Below the pieces are notes generated by a model. The model searched no databases. It had not been told where the DNA came from and was given only the letters and a program-made list of their open reading frames with translations. Positions 45,963-54,299 of a stretch of 64,000 nt of DNA are shown here, one piece after another. The DNA comes from Alkalinema sp. CACIAM 70d (GTDB taxonomy: Bacteria; Cyanobacteriota; Cyanobacteriia; Leptolyngbyales; Leptolyngbyaceae), in assembly GCA_002148405.1 (NCBI GenBank), contig MUGG01000018.1, positions 1-64,000 on the forward strand. Direction: 5' to 3'. Both the position numbers and the translations under genes were made by a program. The first letter of the stretch is position 1. Each line of letters starts with the position of its first letter.

Positions 45963-46547
45963 ATGATTATGCAAGCTGAAGAGAAAAAAAGCTATACACC
46001 AGATGAGTATCTTGACTTTGAGGGGAATTCAGACACACGCCATGAGTATATCAATGGAGAAATCATTCCCATGACGGGCGGCACCCCTGAACATAATGAA
46101 ATTGCCAGTATTCTTAATGCAGCCCTGAGAATGAGCTTAAAAGGTCAACCCTACAGTATTTTTGTGGCTGATCAGCGGCTCTGGATTCCCGATCGCCAGC
46201 TTTATACCTACCCAGATGTCATGGTTGTACCTCGCCCAATCCAGCGCCAACAGGGGCGCGCCGACACAATTACAAACCCTGTAATGATTGCTGAAGTCCT
46301 TTCCAAGTCAACCAAAAACTACGATCGTGACGAGAAATTTGCTGCTTATCGCACTATCCCAACATTCCAAGAATATCTATTGGTTGATCAATACATTCCT
46401 CATGTTGAGCAATACGTCAAAACTGATGCTCACCAATGGATCTTTACTGAATATAACGATATGAATTCATCTATTTCCCTATCGTCCATTCCCTTAGAAA
46501 TACAGTTAGCTGATCTCTATGAAAATATTGAATTTGGATCATCATGA
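45963..46547 (+). CDS. Uma2-family (DUF820) PD-(D/E)xK endonuclease-like protein
   Basis: 194 residues from ATG 45963; the start is fixed by alignment with the paralog that follows, which shares the leader AAACCTTGGGGG(T)CAA and ATGATT. Core motifs: YLDFEGNSDTRHEYINGEIIPMTGGTPEHNEI, then PDVMVVPRP and MIAEVLSKSTKNYDRDEKFAAYR, where PDV and EVLSxS supply the nuclease acidic residues and NYDRxxKxxxYR is the family hallmark. Uma2 proteins are abundant in cyanobacteria; biological role is unsettled. Immediately downstream of the MntA/HepT pair. Confidence 0.85.
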   Translation: MIMQAEEKKSYTPDEYLDFEGNSDTRHEYINGEIIPMTGGTPEHNEIASILNAALRMSLKGQPYSIFVADQRLWIPDRQLYTYPDVMVVPRPIQRQQGRADTITNPVMIAEVLSKSTKNYDRDEKFAAYRTIPTFQEYLLVDQYIPHVEQYVKTDAHQWIFTEYNDMNSSISLSSIPLEIQLADLYENIEFGSS

Positions 46548-46671
46548 AAATTTTGAACGTAGGCATAGAGTGAGCCATTCTCTTTCAGAGAGGCGATGCT
46601 AACGAAACCGATGAAGTGACGGCGACCAGTGAAATGCACGAGCCACTAAAAACCTTGGGGGTCAACCTAAC

Positions 46672-47250
46672 ATGATTGCTCAACCGGAAACTAAACGTTA
46701 CAGCACTGACGAATATTTAGAACTCGAAATTGTGGCCGACATCCGCAATGAGTATCGCAACGGAGACATTATTCCTATGACTGGTGGAACACCTAACCAT
46801 AATGATATTGCTGGTAATTTGTATATCCTATTGAAGTCCACCTTAAAGGGAAAAAATTACCGAACATTCTATGCCGATCAACGGCTTTGGATTCCTTCAG
46901 TTAGTGTCTACACCTACCCGGACGTAATGGTTGTTCCCCAACCGATCGAACTCCAAACTGGACGAAAAGATACCGTTGTCAATCCCTGCTTTATTGCGGA
47001 GGTATTATCTAAATCCACCCAGAACTACGATCGTAGTGAGAAATTCATTGCCTATCGCAGCATTCCTACATTCCAGGAATATTTACTCATTGATCAATAC
47101 CGCATCCACGTCGAGCATCATGTTAAAACTGCCCCGCATCAGTGGTTGTTTTCTGAATACGACGATCCAAACGCAACCCTCTCTTTGAGCAGCTTTGAGT
47201 TCCAAATTCAAATTGCCGATCTCTACGAAAGCATTGAATTTGAAGCCTAG
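46672..47250 (+). CDS. Uma2-family (DUF820) protein, tandem paralog
   Basis: 192 residues, clearly a duplicate of the preceding gene: same order of RNEYRNGDIIPMTGGTPNHNDI, YADQRLWIP, YTYPDVMVVPQP, FIAEVLSKSTQNYDRSEKFIAYRSIPTFQEYLL and the LSSFEFQIQIADLYESIEF end. The nuclease acidic residues are kept. Its leader (AAAACCTTGGGGGTCAACC before the ATG) matches the leader of the first copy, so the duplication included upstream sequence. Confidence 0.85.
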   Translation: MIAQPETKRYSTDEYLELEIVADIRNEYRNGDIIPMTGGTPNHNDIAGNLYILLKSTLKGKNYRTFYADQRLWIPSVSVYTYPDVMVVPQPIELQTGRKDTVVNPCFIAEVLSKSTQNYDRSEKFIAYRSIPTFQEYLLIDQYRIHVEHHVKTAPHQWLFSEYDDPNATLSLSSFEFQIQIADLYESIEFEA

Positions 47251-47375
47251 TCAACAATTTGTAAACGATAGAATCCCAATCCTCAGCCCCTGAGAGGAAT
47301 CAGTCGATCGAAATGAATCCAGCAAAATTAGTCGCGATCGTAAACGCTTATTCCCAATGAATCATCAAATAGTTA

Positions 47376-48287
47376 TCAACCGATATTGGATAGCAACGGT
47401 AAGAGCAACGTCACAAAGTAATAGACTAACGGTGCTGTGAATACATAGCTATCGGTGCGATCGAGAATTCCCCCATGGCCCGGAATCAACGCACCAGAAT
47501 CCTTCACTCCCGCATCCCGCTTCATTAAGGATTCCGTCAGGTCACCCAACAGGCTGGAAACCGCAATCAGCAAGCCAAACGACGCCCCAGACACCACGAA
47601 AAAGGGCCAGTGCAGCACCCATGCTCCCACGATCGCAATCCCAAGACTTCCAGCAAAGCCAAAGATTGCACCTTCCACCGTTTTCTTTGGACTGATATCC
47701 GAGAGCCGCGTCCGACCTAGGATCCGACCAAACACATAGGCCCCAATATCCGCTGCCCAAATACAGAAAAACGCCAAAACAATATGGCTAAGGCCTTGGG
47801 GCAAGCCCTGCACCGTCACTGTTTTCCAAGACGTAATCCAAAAGCCATCTAAGGGCAAATTACTGAAATCCAGTTGCTGAAGGGCGCGCAACCGAATCCA
47901 AAAACTCGGTAGATACCCACCGTAAAACAATCCCAAGACCGAAGCCGCAATGTCCGCAATGCTGGCCATCTTGGTCTGGAATAACAGGTAAAAGCAAATG
48001 AACGTTCCGGCGATCGGGAACAGCGCATCCGCTAGCGCCGGATTGACATTCGACAGCACGAGCAAAACTTGGCTGACGATCAATGTGGTTTTAATGGCAG
48101 GCGCTAACCCCTTAGCCTTAGCCAGCTGAAAATATTCCAACTGCCCTAGAAACACCAGCAGACAGAAACCAGCCGTAAAGTACCAGCCCCCTAGGAGCAA
48201 CATCACTAACGCCAAGGGAATCGCTACTAAGCTGCTGCCGATGCGTGCCAAAGGGAGCCCCGCCATACCCTCACCGATCCACTTCAT
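47376..48287 (-). CDS. cdsA: Phosphatidate cytidylyltransferase (CDP-diglyceride synthase)
   Basis: About 303 residues from ATG 48287. Makes CDP-diacylglycerol for phosphatidylglycerol and other lipids. About eight membrane segments; the signature SLLGDLTESLMKRDAGVKDSGALIPGHGGILDRTDS (S-x8-D-R-x2-K-x-K-D type) near the end is diagnostic. The frame extends upstream to 48365, but the extra codons read through a 13-bp duplication (48347-48372), so a start inside it (GTG 48347) or further in is preferred; relatives usually start near residue MAGLPLARIG (48266). Confidence 0.93.
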   Translation of the reverse strand: MKWIGEGMAGLPLARIGSSLVAIPLALVMLLLGGWYFTAGFCLLVFLGQLEYFQLAKAKGLAPAIKTTLIVSQVLLVLSNVNPALADALFPIAGTFICFYLLFQTKMASIADIAASVLGLFYGGYLPSFWIRLRALQQLDFSNLPLDGFWITSWKTVTVQGLPQGLSHIVLAFFCIWAADIGAYVFGRILGRTRLSDISPKKTVEGAIFGFAGSLGIAIVGAWVLHWPFFVVSGASFGLLIAVSSLLGDLTESLMKRDAGVKDSGALIPGHGGILDRTDSYVFTAPLVYYFVTLLLPLLSNIG

Positions 48288-48346
48288 ACTTCGATTGGCT
48301 GAGAGGAGCAGGCTGTCTTGAATCTGCCGTAAAACCGAGTCATTCA

Positions 48347-48389
48347 CCACAAGTAAAAACCACAAGTAAAAAAGGTTAAGAAGGTTAAG
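48347..48389. repeat. Two adjacent tandem duplications (13 bp x2, then 9 bp x2)
   Basis: CCACAAGTAAAAA is repeated at 48347-48359 and 48360-48372, then AAGGTTAAG at 48372-48380 and 48381-48389. They lie in the 5' region of cdsA. Confidence 0.88.
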
Positions 48390-48511
48390 AAGTACTCTGC
48401 ATCACTTTAACGGATTGAACCCGCAAAGAGAAGCACTCATCACAATTTGACTCAGTTTTCCCTAGGAATGCCTAGAGAGGTTCGATCGAGCTCTAGGTCA
48501 GATGAGACTCT

Positions 48512-49120
48512 TTACCAATCTAACTTTTCTCCACTCAGGACAAAGATTGGATCAACAGCAGCAAAGGTTTGGCCACTGCCCCGCTTTTCCAAGCGATTAA
48601 TCGACGATTGCACAACCTCAATGTTGCGCACCTGGAGTTCCGCGAAACTTTCCGAAATTTGATACAAGCTCTCTAAACTTGTGGCAGTTGTGACGATACG
48701 ACCTTCCGGAGCAAGGCGTTGCCAGAGGGCGGCTAGGAGCAATTTAATCGGACGCCCTCCCTCCAAGCAAATCCGATCGGGATTAGGATCCAGATTAGTC
48801 AAACAATCGGGCGCATTCCCTTCAATGATTTCTACATTCGTCACGCCAAAGCGATCGCAATTTCGGCGAATCAAGCTCGCTACTTCTTCATCCCGCTCCA
48901 CCGCCACAATTTTTCCCTGGGGACAAAGCAAGCCTGCTTCAACGGGAATCGTCCCCGTACCTGCGCCAACATCCCATAACACCGAATCTGCCCTCAGCCG
49001 CAGGTGTGACAGCAGCAACAAACGAATCTCCCGTTGGCTGAGGGGAATCCCAGGCAAGCTTTCAAATAATTCGTCAGGAATACCGGGGGTGGCATAGGGC
49101 CAAAGGGGAGCAGACGCCAT
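48512..49120 (-). CDS. cbiT: Precorrin-6B/cobalt-precorrin-7 C15-methyltransferase (decarboxylating), CbiT
   Basis: 202 residues from ATG 49120. Adds a methyl group to C15 during corrin ring formation for cobalamin, with loss of CO2 at C12. SAM-binding motif LWDVGAGTGTIPVEAGLL, acidic loop VAVERDEEV, then IEGNAPDCL and a GGRPIKLLLAALWQRLAPEG stretch. The length fits the stand-alone CbiT rather than the CobL fusion with CbiE. The other cobalamin genes are not in the window. Followed by cdsA in the same direction. Confidence 0.88.
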   Translation of the reverse strand: MASAPLWPYATPGIPDELFESLPGIPLSQREIRLLLLSHLRLRADSVLWDVGAGTGTIPVEAGLLCPQGKIVAVERDEEVASLIRRNCDRFGVTNVEIIEGNAPDCLTNLDPNPDRICLEGGRPIKLLLAALWQRLAPEGRIVTTATSLESLYQISESFAELQVRNIEVVQSSINRLEKRGSGQTFAAVDPIFVLSGEKLDW

Positions 49121-49179
49121 AACTAGCAAGGAATAGGGGGCAATCAATTAGACCAAACTTAGAATGTCTATGAGGCTGC

Positions 49180-49506
49180 CTATGGCCCCGCAAACACCGC
49201 CGACTCAATATCCTGGCGACTGAGGGAATATTTAAACGATCGTTGAACATCCTGACCATCTTCTCCGGCTTTGAGATAGCGAATGGTCAGTTGTTCAGTA
49301 TCCAGCCACAGTTCCGCCTGCCAAGCATCCCGCTGCACTGTCCAACAATGGAGAGCGTCACGATGTTGCTCACAGCCTTGGCCTTGTAACCACGCTTCGA
49401 TTTGGGGCAAAGGATGGTTATACAGGGGAGTATCCTTAGAGGGCAAATCCAGCATAGAAGAGATGATAGAAGGTTTGGGTGAAGGCTTCTTAAACCAGTC
49501 AAACAT
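49180..49506 (-). CDS. DUF3143 family protein
   Basis: 108 residues. Contains LYNHPLPQIEAWLQGQGCEQHRDALHCW, the core of DUF3143, and a strand-rich second half (AELWLDTEQLTIRYLKAG). The family is found mainly in cyanobacteria; function unknown. It follows a DnaJ-domain gene on the same strand by 54 bp, a neighbour pair I believe is common in cyanobacteria. Confidence 0.8.
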   Translation of the reverse strand: MFDWFKKPSPKPSIISSMLDLPSKDTPLYNHPLPQIEAWLQGQGCEQHRDALHCWTVQRDAWQAELWLDTEQLTIRYLKAGEDGQDVQRSFKYSLSRQDIESAVFAGP

Positions 49507-49560
49507 GGAGAATAGGCGGATGACAAAGTCAGAATGGATCGGTAATTCCCATCTCCCAAA

Positions 49561-50109
49561 TCACCTAAGGGTGTGATGGGTTGACAAGGACATGATGGAA
49601 GGGGGGAACGCAGACGAAACAAGGGGTAACAGGGAAGCCTCTGTATGGTAACTAGATTGGATGAAGCCTACCACTAAGGCCAGTAAAATACAGCCAATCA
49701 GCGTGACACCCAAAATAAACAGTGCAAACAATTCTCCTGCAGAAAGGGGCCGATCGTTAGGATCCAAATAAGAAGACGCCAATGGATCATACTGGGGCGA
49801 GGGTTCGTATAACTTGGGAAGCGGGCGAATCACAGCAACTCGAGAATACCCAATCGTGTGATCGTAAGCCAGACGACGTTCAGGACTGCTCAATGTGGCA
49901 TATGCTTCATTTAGTTCCTGGAAGGCTTGCTTGGCGATCGCGGGCGGGAGTTGCGTCGTATCGGGATGATATAGCTTACTCAGATCGCGGTAAGCGCGAC
50001 GAATGGCAATCACCGATGCGGCTGGATGGAGGCCCAGGCGATCGTAATAGGTAGCCTGTTGGCAGTCTTGAGTGGGGATCCGGCTTGGCTGACTCGAATT
50101 CTGCGTCAT
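49561..50109 (-). CDS. J-domain (DnaJ-like) protein with C-terminal membrane anchor
   Basis: 182 residues. J domain (about 20-85: TYYDRLGLHPAASVIAIRRAYRDLSKLYHPDT with the HPD loop that stimulates Hsp70 ATPase). A Pro-rich linker and a single membrane helix (ELFALFILGVTLIGCILLALVVGFI, about 128-152) follow, with no Gly/Phe or zinc-finger region, so it is a specialised co-chaperone of type III. It probably recruits DnaK to a membrane. Divergent from the Crp/Fnr gene. Confidence 0.9.
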   Translation of the reverse strand: MTQNSSQPSRIPTQDCQQATYYDRLGLHPAASVIAIRRAYRDLSKLYHPDTTQLPPAIAKQAFQELNEAYATLSSPERRLAYDHTIGYSRVAVIRPLPKLYEPSPQYDPLASSYLDPNDRPLSAGELFALFILGVTLIGCILLALVVGFIQSSYHTEASLLPLVSSAFPPSIMSLSTHHTLR

Positions 50110-50277
50110 AAATTCTGCATCCCAAAGGCAATGTCAATGCGCAGTCCTCCCCATTATCCAAAGCAGGGGCAAAAATCTGCAAGACTTAACCCAACCCCAA
50201 CCTGAAAATTACCTAACCTTGACGTTGAGCCGATAGAGTGCGGAGGTTAGACTCTTCACATTCAATGGTTGATTACC

Positions 50278-50952
50278 ATGATGCAATCCTCCACCCTCGG
50301 TTCGACCCTCGGTTCGACGGACGCCACACAACTCCGGCAGCTTCTTGAGAATCAATACCAAGGCTCTAGTCTCAAAAGCTTTAAGCGAGGCCAGACCATT
50401 GCGTTATTGCCCCAGGATATCTGGGTTGTCTATCGCGGGGTGGTTCAGTTGGTCACCCTTTATCCCAGCGGAGATGAAGCCGTCTTGGGCTTTGCAGTAC
50501 CGTTGATGCCCTTTGGAACGCCCCTCACGGTAACCCAACCCTACCAAGCGATCGCGCTCACAGATGTGGATCTAATGCGGTTGCAGATGGCAGATGTGGA
50601 GCAATCCCCCGCACTGACCCAATGCTTGCTGCAACAAATGCGGCGTCGCCTACAACAAACGGAGGCCCTACTTGCCCTAGCGAGTTATCGCCGCGTAGAA
50701 GAACGCCTGATTCACTTGCTAGATCTATTAACCCAGGAACTAGGTCAACCTAGCGAAGATGGCACTACTCGCCTCACAGCCCGTTTGACTCACCAACATC
50801 TCGCCAACACGATCGGGACTACCCGCGTAACCATCACCCGTTTATTAGGACAACTGCGCGATCGGGGCTACCTGACCTTGGACGAGCATCGTCACTTGGT
50901 TATTCGTAAGCATCTGATTCAGCAGGCAATGGGAGAATCATTTATCGCTTAA
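50278..50952 (+). CDS. Crp/Fnr-family transcription regulator
   Basis: 224 residues from ATG 50278 (a second ATG follows). The N-terminal cupin-like sensor (about 20-125) lacks the cAMP-binding Arg/Ser pattern. The HTH (LTHQHLANTIGTTRVTITRLLGQLRDRGYLTL, about 168-200) is of the NtcA/Crp type with the TTRVTITR recognition helix. The ligand is unknown and it is not NtcA itself, since the sensor half differs. A 12-bp duplication encodes STLGSTLGST near the N-terminus. Confidence 0.85.
   Translation: MMQSSTLGSTLGSTDATQLRQLLENQYQGSSLKSFKRGQTIALLPQDIWVVYRGVVQLVTLYPSGDEAVLGFAVPLMPFGTPLTVTQPYQAIALTDVDLMRLQMADVEQSPALTQCLLQQMRRRLQQTEALLALASYRRVEERLIHLLDLLTQELGQPSEDGTTRLTARLTHQHLANTIGTTRVTITRLLGQLRDRGYLTLDEHRHLVIRKHLIQQAMGESFIA
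50293..50316. repeat. 12-bp tandem duplication in the Crp/Fnr gene
   Basis: ACCCTCGGTTCG occurs twice without a gap and in frame, adding four residues per copy. Confidence 0.92.
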
Positions 50953-51305
50953 GGCCAGTCTTAGGGGCAGTTTCTTAAGGCATCAAGACGTGTGATATTG
51001 AGTAAAGTTTTCTAGCAAGTAAACATTTCCTGCTTAAGATAAAATGTTTACTACTTAAACTAGAGGCATCACTACATTTCAATCATCTTCCACAACTTTT
51101 GCCATTTAGCATGAAAGCCCCGCAAGTTAGTAGAAAATTTGCCAAGTTTAGCAAGAGTTTTCTAGAGAAAAAGTTTCCAGTGCTAAAGGAGGGGTGGCGG
51201 ACACTCTTCCAACACAGGAAACTGCCATACAGGAGACAGTGGATAGGAGCCTTTTTCTTAAAAAATCTCCCGCCTAGAAGCAATTCCAGTTTGATGGATA
51301 GACCT
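50953..51305. other. Intergenic region with long inverted repeat
   Basis: No gene supported. The main feature is the inverted repeat at 51018-51052 (separate entry). An open plus-strand frame from 51099 has the composition of a chance ORF and overlaps the RlpA gene antisense. Confidence 0.5.
51018..51052. promoter_or_regulatory. Perfect 11-bp inverted repeat AGTAAACATTT ... AAATGTTTACT
   Basis: The two arms are separated by 13 bases and no T-tract follows. It lies 66 bp after the Crp/Fnr stop, between convergent genes. It could be a regulator site or an RNA 3'-end hairpin. Confidence 0.55.
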
Positions 51306-52685
51306 CTACTGCACAGACGGGGTGTTCTGAGCCTTAGCGATTTGCTGTCCCGCCGCTAGGGGAGATCCGGGGGCTGGCGTGAGTATAACCGCTTCAATAT
51401 CAGCTAAGCCCGTTTCGTCACTATCTAAGCAGGTTGCTGCTCGATAGGAGAGATCCAAAATCCGTAGGTGCTCATCCACGTAGGGCCCCCGATCGTTGAC
51501 ACGAACCACCACACTTTTACCATTTTTGCGATTGGTGACTTTCAAAAACGTATCAAAGGGCAAATCGCGATGGGCTACGGTGAGATCGTATTGGTTATAC
51601 ACTTCTCCAGTGGCGGTAATCCGACCATGGAAGTAAGGCCCATACCAAGAAGCAACGCCATCTAGCACCCTAGAGGTTTCCCGTAGCCCGTACATGTCAA
51701 TTTGCGCTTGGGCCAAGTCTAGGGGAGGCTGCCCTAGGGCCGCTCGTAGGTTGTTAATCCAGTCGATCGCTAAAAGTTCAGCATTCCAGCCTAGCTTATG
51801 GGCTAATTCAGGAGAGATGCGAAAAATTTCCTGACTATCGACTTTACCAATAAAATCTTTACCCTCCAGGATCGGCTTGAGCTGATTGAGATTGTGAGCA
51901 AGGAATTGCAGCTTCTGACTGAGGATTTGCGCAAAATTTTCCGCCTGAGTTCGATCGGGGAAAATTGCCACCCGACACCCTTTCACCCAAACGTGGTAGA
52001 AATTTTGGTTTGAAGGAACTTTGCCTAACGGTTTTTCCAGTTGAGCGCAGCTCCAGAGATTTTGACGTAATTCTCCAAAGGAGACCCCTGCAATCAATTG
52101 CTCCGAATCCTTCGCTGAAACAACCACTACGGGAGGTAAGATTGCATTCCAGTCTGCGGCTAAGTCTTGCACATTTCCGACAAACCCCTGCACCGTTTTA
52201 AACAACAACCCCCCAATCATTGGATCCTGACTATTTGCCTTGGGGGTTGGTTTAGCCCCTTGGGGTAACGAGGGCTGGGCTAGTGTTTCGGCCTTGACCG
52301 TTTTCACAGAATCTGATTGCGCGACGGCGACTGAAGAAAGCTTTAGTGAAGAGGGCTTTGGCTGAGCATCTTGCGTAAAGAAAAAATGTTCTACATGGTT
52401 GATCCACTCTAAACTAGACCCCTGATCTAGCCCTGTGTTGGATGACTGAGGTACAGGTGCAGCTACGGCTGAGGCCGTTGAAAAAGGGGAGATCAACCAA
52501 TGGCTCAAGCTCTGAACAATCTGAAAATCCATGAAATGAGCATCAGGGAAAGATTCCTGATGGCTCTGATCTCTTGAATAAGACAGTTCAGGATGGGAAG
52601 GTGAATTCTGACCTGATAACGCTTCTCCTGTAGAAAGCAGCAAAGTTGCCAGGGAAACCCCCCACGCAAAACGAGATATACGCAT
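51306..52685 (-). CDS. rlpA: RlpA-like septal-ring-type double-psi beta-barrel protein
   Basis: 459 residues with signal peptide (FAWGVSLATLLLSTGEALSG). A long Ser/Gln-rich linker (about 30-150) and an uncharacterised middle domain (about 165-325) precede the C-terminal DPBB domain: GVASWYGPYFHGRITATGEVYNQYDLTVAHRDLPF and VVVRVNDRGPYVDEHLRILDLSYRAA. In RlpA of Pseudomonas this domain cleaves denuded glycan strands; the conserved NDRGP Asp is present. The middle region with LWSCAQLEKPLGKVP and KGCRVAIFPDRTQAENFA is typical of cyanobacterial homologues. Confidence 0.88.
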   Translation of the reverse strand: MRISRFAWGVSLATLLLSTGEALSGQNSPSHPELSYSRDQSHQESFPDAHFMDFQIVQSLSHWLISPFSTASAVAAPVPQSSNTGLDQGSSLEWINHVEHFFFTQDAQPKPSSLKLSSVAVAQSDSVKTVKAETLAQPSLPQGAKPTPKANSQDPMIGGLLFKTVQGFVGNVQDLAADWNAILPPVVVVSAKDSEQLIAGVSFGELRQNLWSCAQLEKPLGKVPSNQNFYHVWVKGCRVAIFPDRTQAENFAQILSQKLQFLAHNLNQLKPILEGKDFIGKVDSQEIFRISPELAHKLGWNAELLAIDWINNLRAALGQPPLDLAQAQIDMYGLRETSRVLDGVASWYGPYFHGRITATGEVYNQYDLTVAHRDLPFDTFLKVTNRKNGKSVVVRVNDRGPYVDEHLRILDLSYRAATCLDSDETGLADIEAVILTPAPGSPLAAGQQIAKAQNTPSVQ

Positions 52686-53304
52686 GTGTTAATAAAGCAA
52701 AATGTAAGATGCACTACAATTTTCCATAGATTGATGGTAAAGATCTTGTGAAGTAAATATATCTATCTAAGGGGAAGTATTTAGATAAATAAACATGACC
52801 TTTTTGGGTGAAATTTCCCGCTTACCTCACAAAAATGGACGAAATTGACAGTGCTAATGAACAATGCGTAGATGCTGATCCCTGAGAATTAGATAACCTA
52901 AAACGGTTGTCTAGAAAGCGATTGGGTCATTTTGCAATTAGTTTACCCAAATCTTTGCAAAATCTATATAAAAAGCAAAAAAATTATCCTGAAATTACGC
53001 GATTGAGGTTGAAAATATTAAGTCTTTTCTGTGTGTGCGACTTGAGTGCGACTGGGGTGGCAGTGACAGGAGGGATTAATTCCTCAGGATTAATCCCTTG
53101 GATAGTCTTTCTTTGGGCGGATCTTACTAGAAGAGTTTTTCGGAACGTCTCAAGGTAGCTCTCAAATGGATAGAACGCCAACTTTTGCCCTGCTATAAGC
53201 GCTCTTTCTAGACCCTTGGCCGATCGGAGCAGATAGGGTCAGAGGGACTCGACAATCCTCCACTCCAGGCTTTAAGGTGACGAGGTGTAGCTTGGAAGTT
53301 GATA
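52686..53304. other. Intergenic region with an inverted repeat
   Basis: No convincing gene: frames at 52907 (+) and 52984-53181 (-) are short, start with non-ATG codons or lack ribosome-binding sites. A perfect 10-bp inverted repeat (AGGGATTAAT-TCCTCAGG-ATTAATCCCT, 53071-53098) could form a hairpin. The left part should hold the rlpA promoter. Confidence 0.5.
53071..53098. repeat. 10-bp inverted repeat, hairpin-forming
   Basis: AGGGATTAAT and ATTAATCCCT with an 8-base loop; no adjacent T-tract on either strand. Confidence 0.7.
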
Positions 53305-54216
53305 ATGTCGTCCTTACCCTTTTTGATTGTTGATGTTTTTTCAGAACAGAAATATGCTGGCAATCAATTAGCCGTATTCCTAGCCGACCAATCGCTCTCC
53401 ACGGAGAGAATGCAACAGATTGCCCGCGAGGTCAATTTTTCGGAAACCACTTTTGTGCTTTCCCAAGTCCCTCGATCGGGAGGGTATGACGTGAAAATTT
53501 TTACCCCCACGGCAGAATTACCCTTCGCAGGCCATCCCACCTTAGGGACTGCCTACGTGATTCAGCAGAAGTTGTTGCAGCATCCAGTGCCAGAAGTGAT
53601 TTTGAACCTTACGGTAGGGCAAATTTCTGTCAGCTTGAGTTATCCAGAATCAGCAAACCAGCCGCTAAATGGTTCCGATCGACCCGATATTCTTTGGATG
53701 CGTCAACATCCACCGGAATTTGGTCAGCACAAAACAATCGAGGACATCGCACCCATTCTGGGCTTAACTGAAGCGGACTTCGACGATCGCTATCCCATTC
53801 AAACCGTATCTACGGGGTTGCCTTTTTTGTTAGTACCGCTCCAAACCTTAGAGGCTCTACAACGGATCAAAATTGATCGCGATCGCTATCAAACGTTGGT
53901 CCAGCAAGGGATTCCCGCCATTTTCGTCTTCTGTCCAAAAACGCGCAATTCCGCCCATCACTTCAGCGCCAGAATGTTCGCGGAGGCGTGGGGAATTCCT
54001 GAAGATCCCGCCACGGGCAGTGCCAATGGCTGTTTTGCGGGCTATCTGGCGCACTACGGCTACTTAGGCAGCGATCGGGTAGACGTTCAGGTAGAACAGG
54101 GCTATGAAATAGGCCGACCGGCACTGCTACATTTGCGGGCTGATCGATCGCAGGATCAAATTGAGGTCTTAGTTGGGGGCAAGGTGATTCTGGTGGCCCA
54201 AGGGGAATTTGTTTAG
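53305..54216 (+). CDS. PhzF-family isomerase
   Basis: 303 residues from ATG 53305, with GGAAG six bases upstream. Two symmetrical diaminopimelate-epimerase-like halves: VDVFSEQKYAGNQLAVFL at the start, EVNFSETTFV with the catalytic Glu (about 45), IFTPTAELPFAGHPTLGTAY and the second-half counterpart EDPATGSANGCFAGYLAHYG. PhzF itself isomerises a phenazine intermediate; most homologues, including this isolated one, have unknown substrates. Confidence 0.92.
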   Translation: MSSLPFLIVDVFSEQKYAGNQLAVFLADQSLSTERMQQIAREVNFSETTFVLSQVPRSGGYDVKIFTPTAELPFAGHPTLGTAYVIQQKLLQHPVPEVILNLTVGQISVSLSYPESANQPLNGSDRPDILWMRQHPPEFGQHKTIEDIAPILGLTEADFDDRYPIQTVSTGLPFLLVPLQTLEALQRIKIDRDRYQTLVQQGIPAIFVFCPKTRNSAHHFSARMFAEAWGIPEDPATGSANGCFAGYLAHYGYLGSDRVDVQVEQGYEIGRPALLHLRADRSQDQIEVLVGGKVILVAQGEFV

Positions 54217-54299
54217 TCGTCAGGTTGTGAGGTTGTGTATTGATCTCGCAAATCCGATCTCGTAGGGTAGCAATAGGCCGTCATGCCGGAATAACCATC

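Noticed and set aside
48512..49200. Cobalamin riboswitch near cbiT
   Set aside because: No B12-box-like sequence is seen upstream of cbiT; the upstream gap to DUF3143 is short.
50278..50952. Naming the Crp/Fnr gene ntcA
   Set aside because: The recognition helix is NtcA-like but the effector-binding half does not match what I recall of NtcA.
51099..51359. 86-residue plus-strand frame
   Set aside because: Overlaps the 3' end of rlpA antisense; Lys/Ser-rich without family signal.
52907..53181. Two overlapping small frames on opposite strands
   Set aside because: Neither has a convincing start or ribosome-binding site; the region contains an inverted repeat that can keep frames open by chance.
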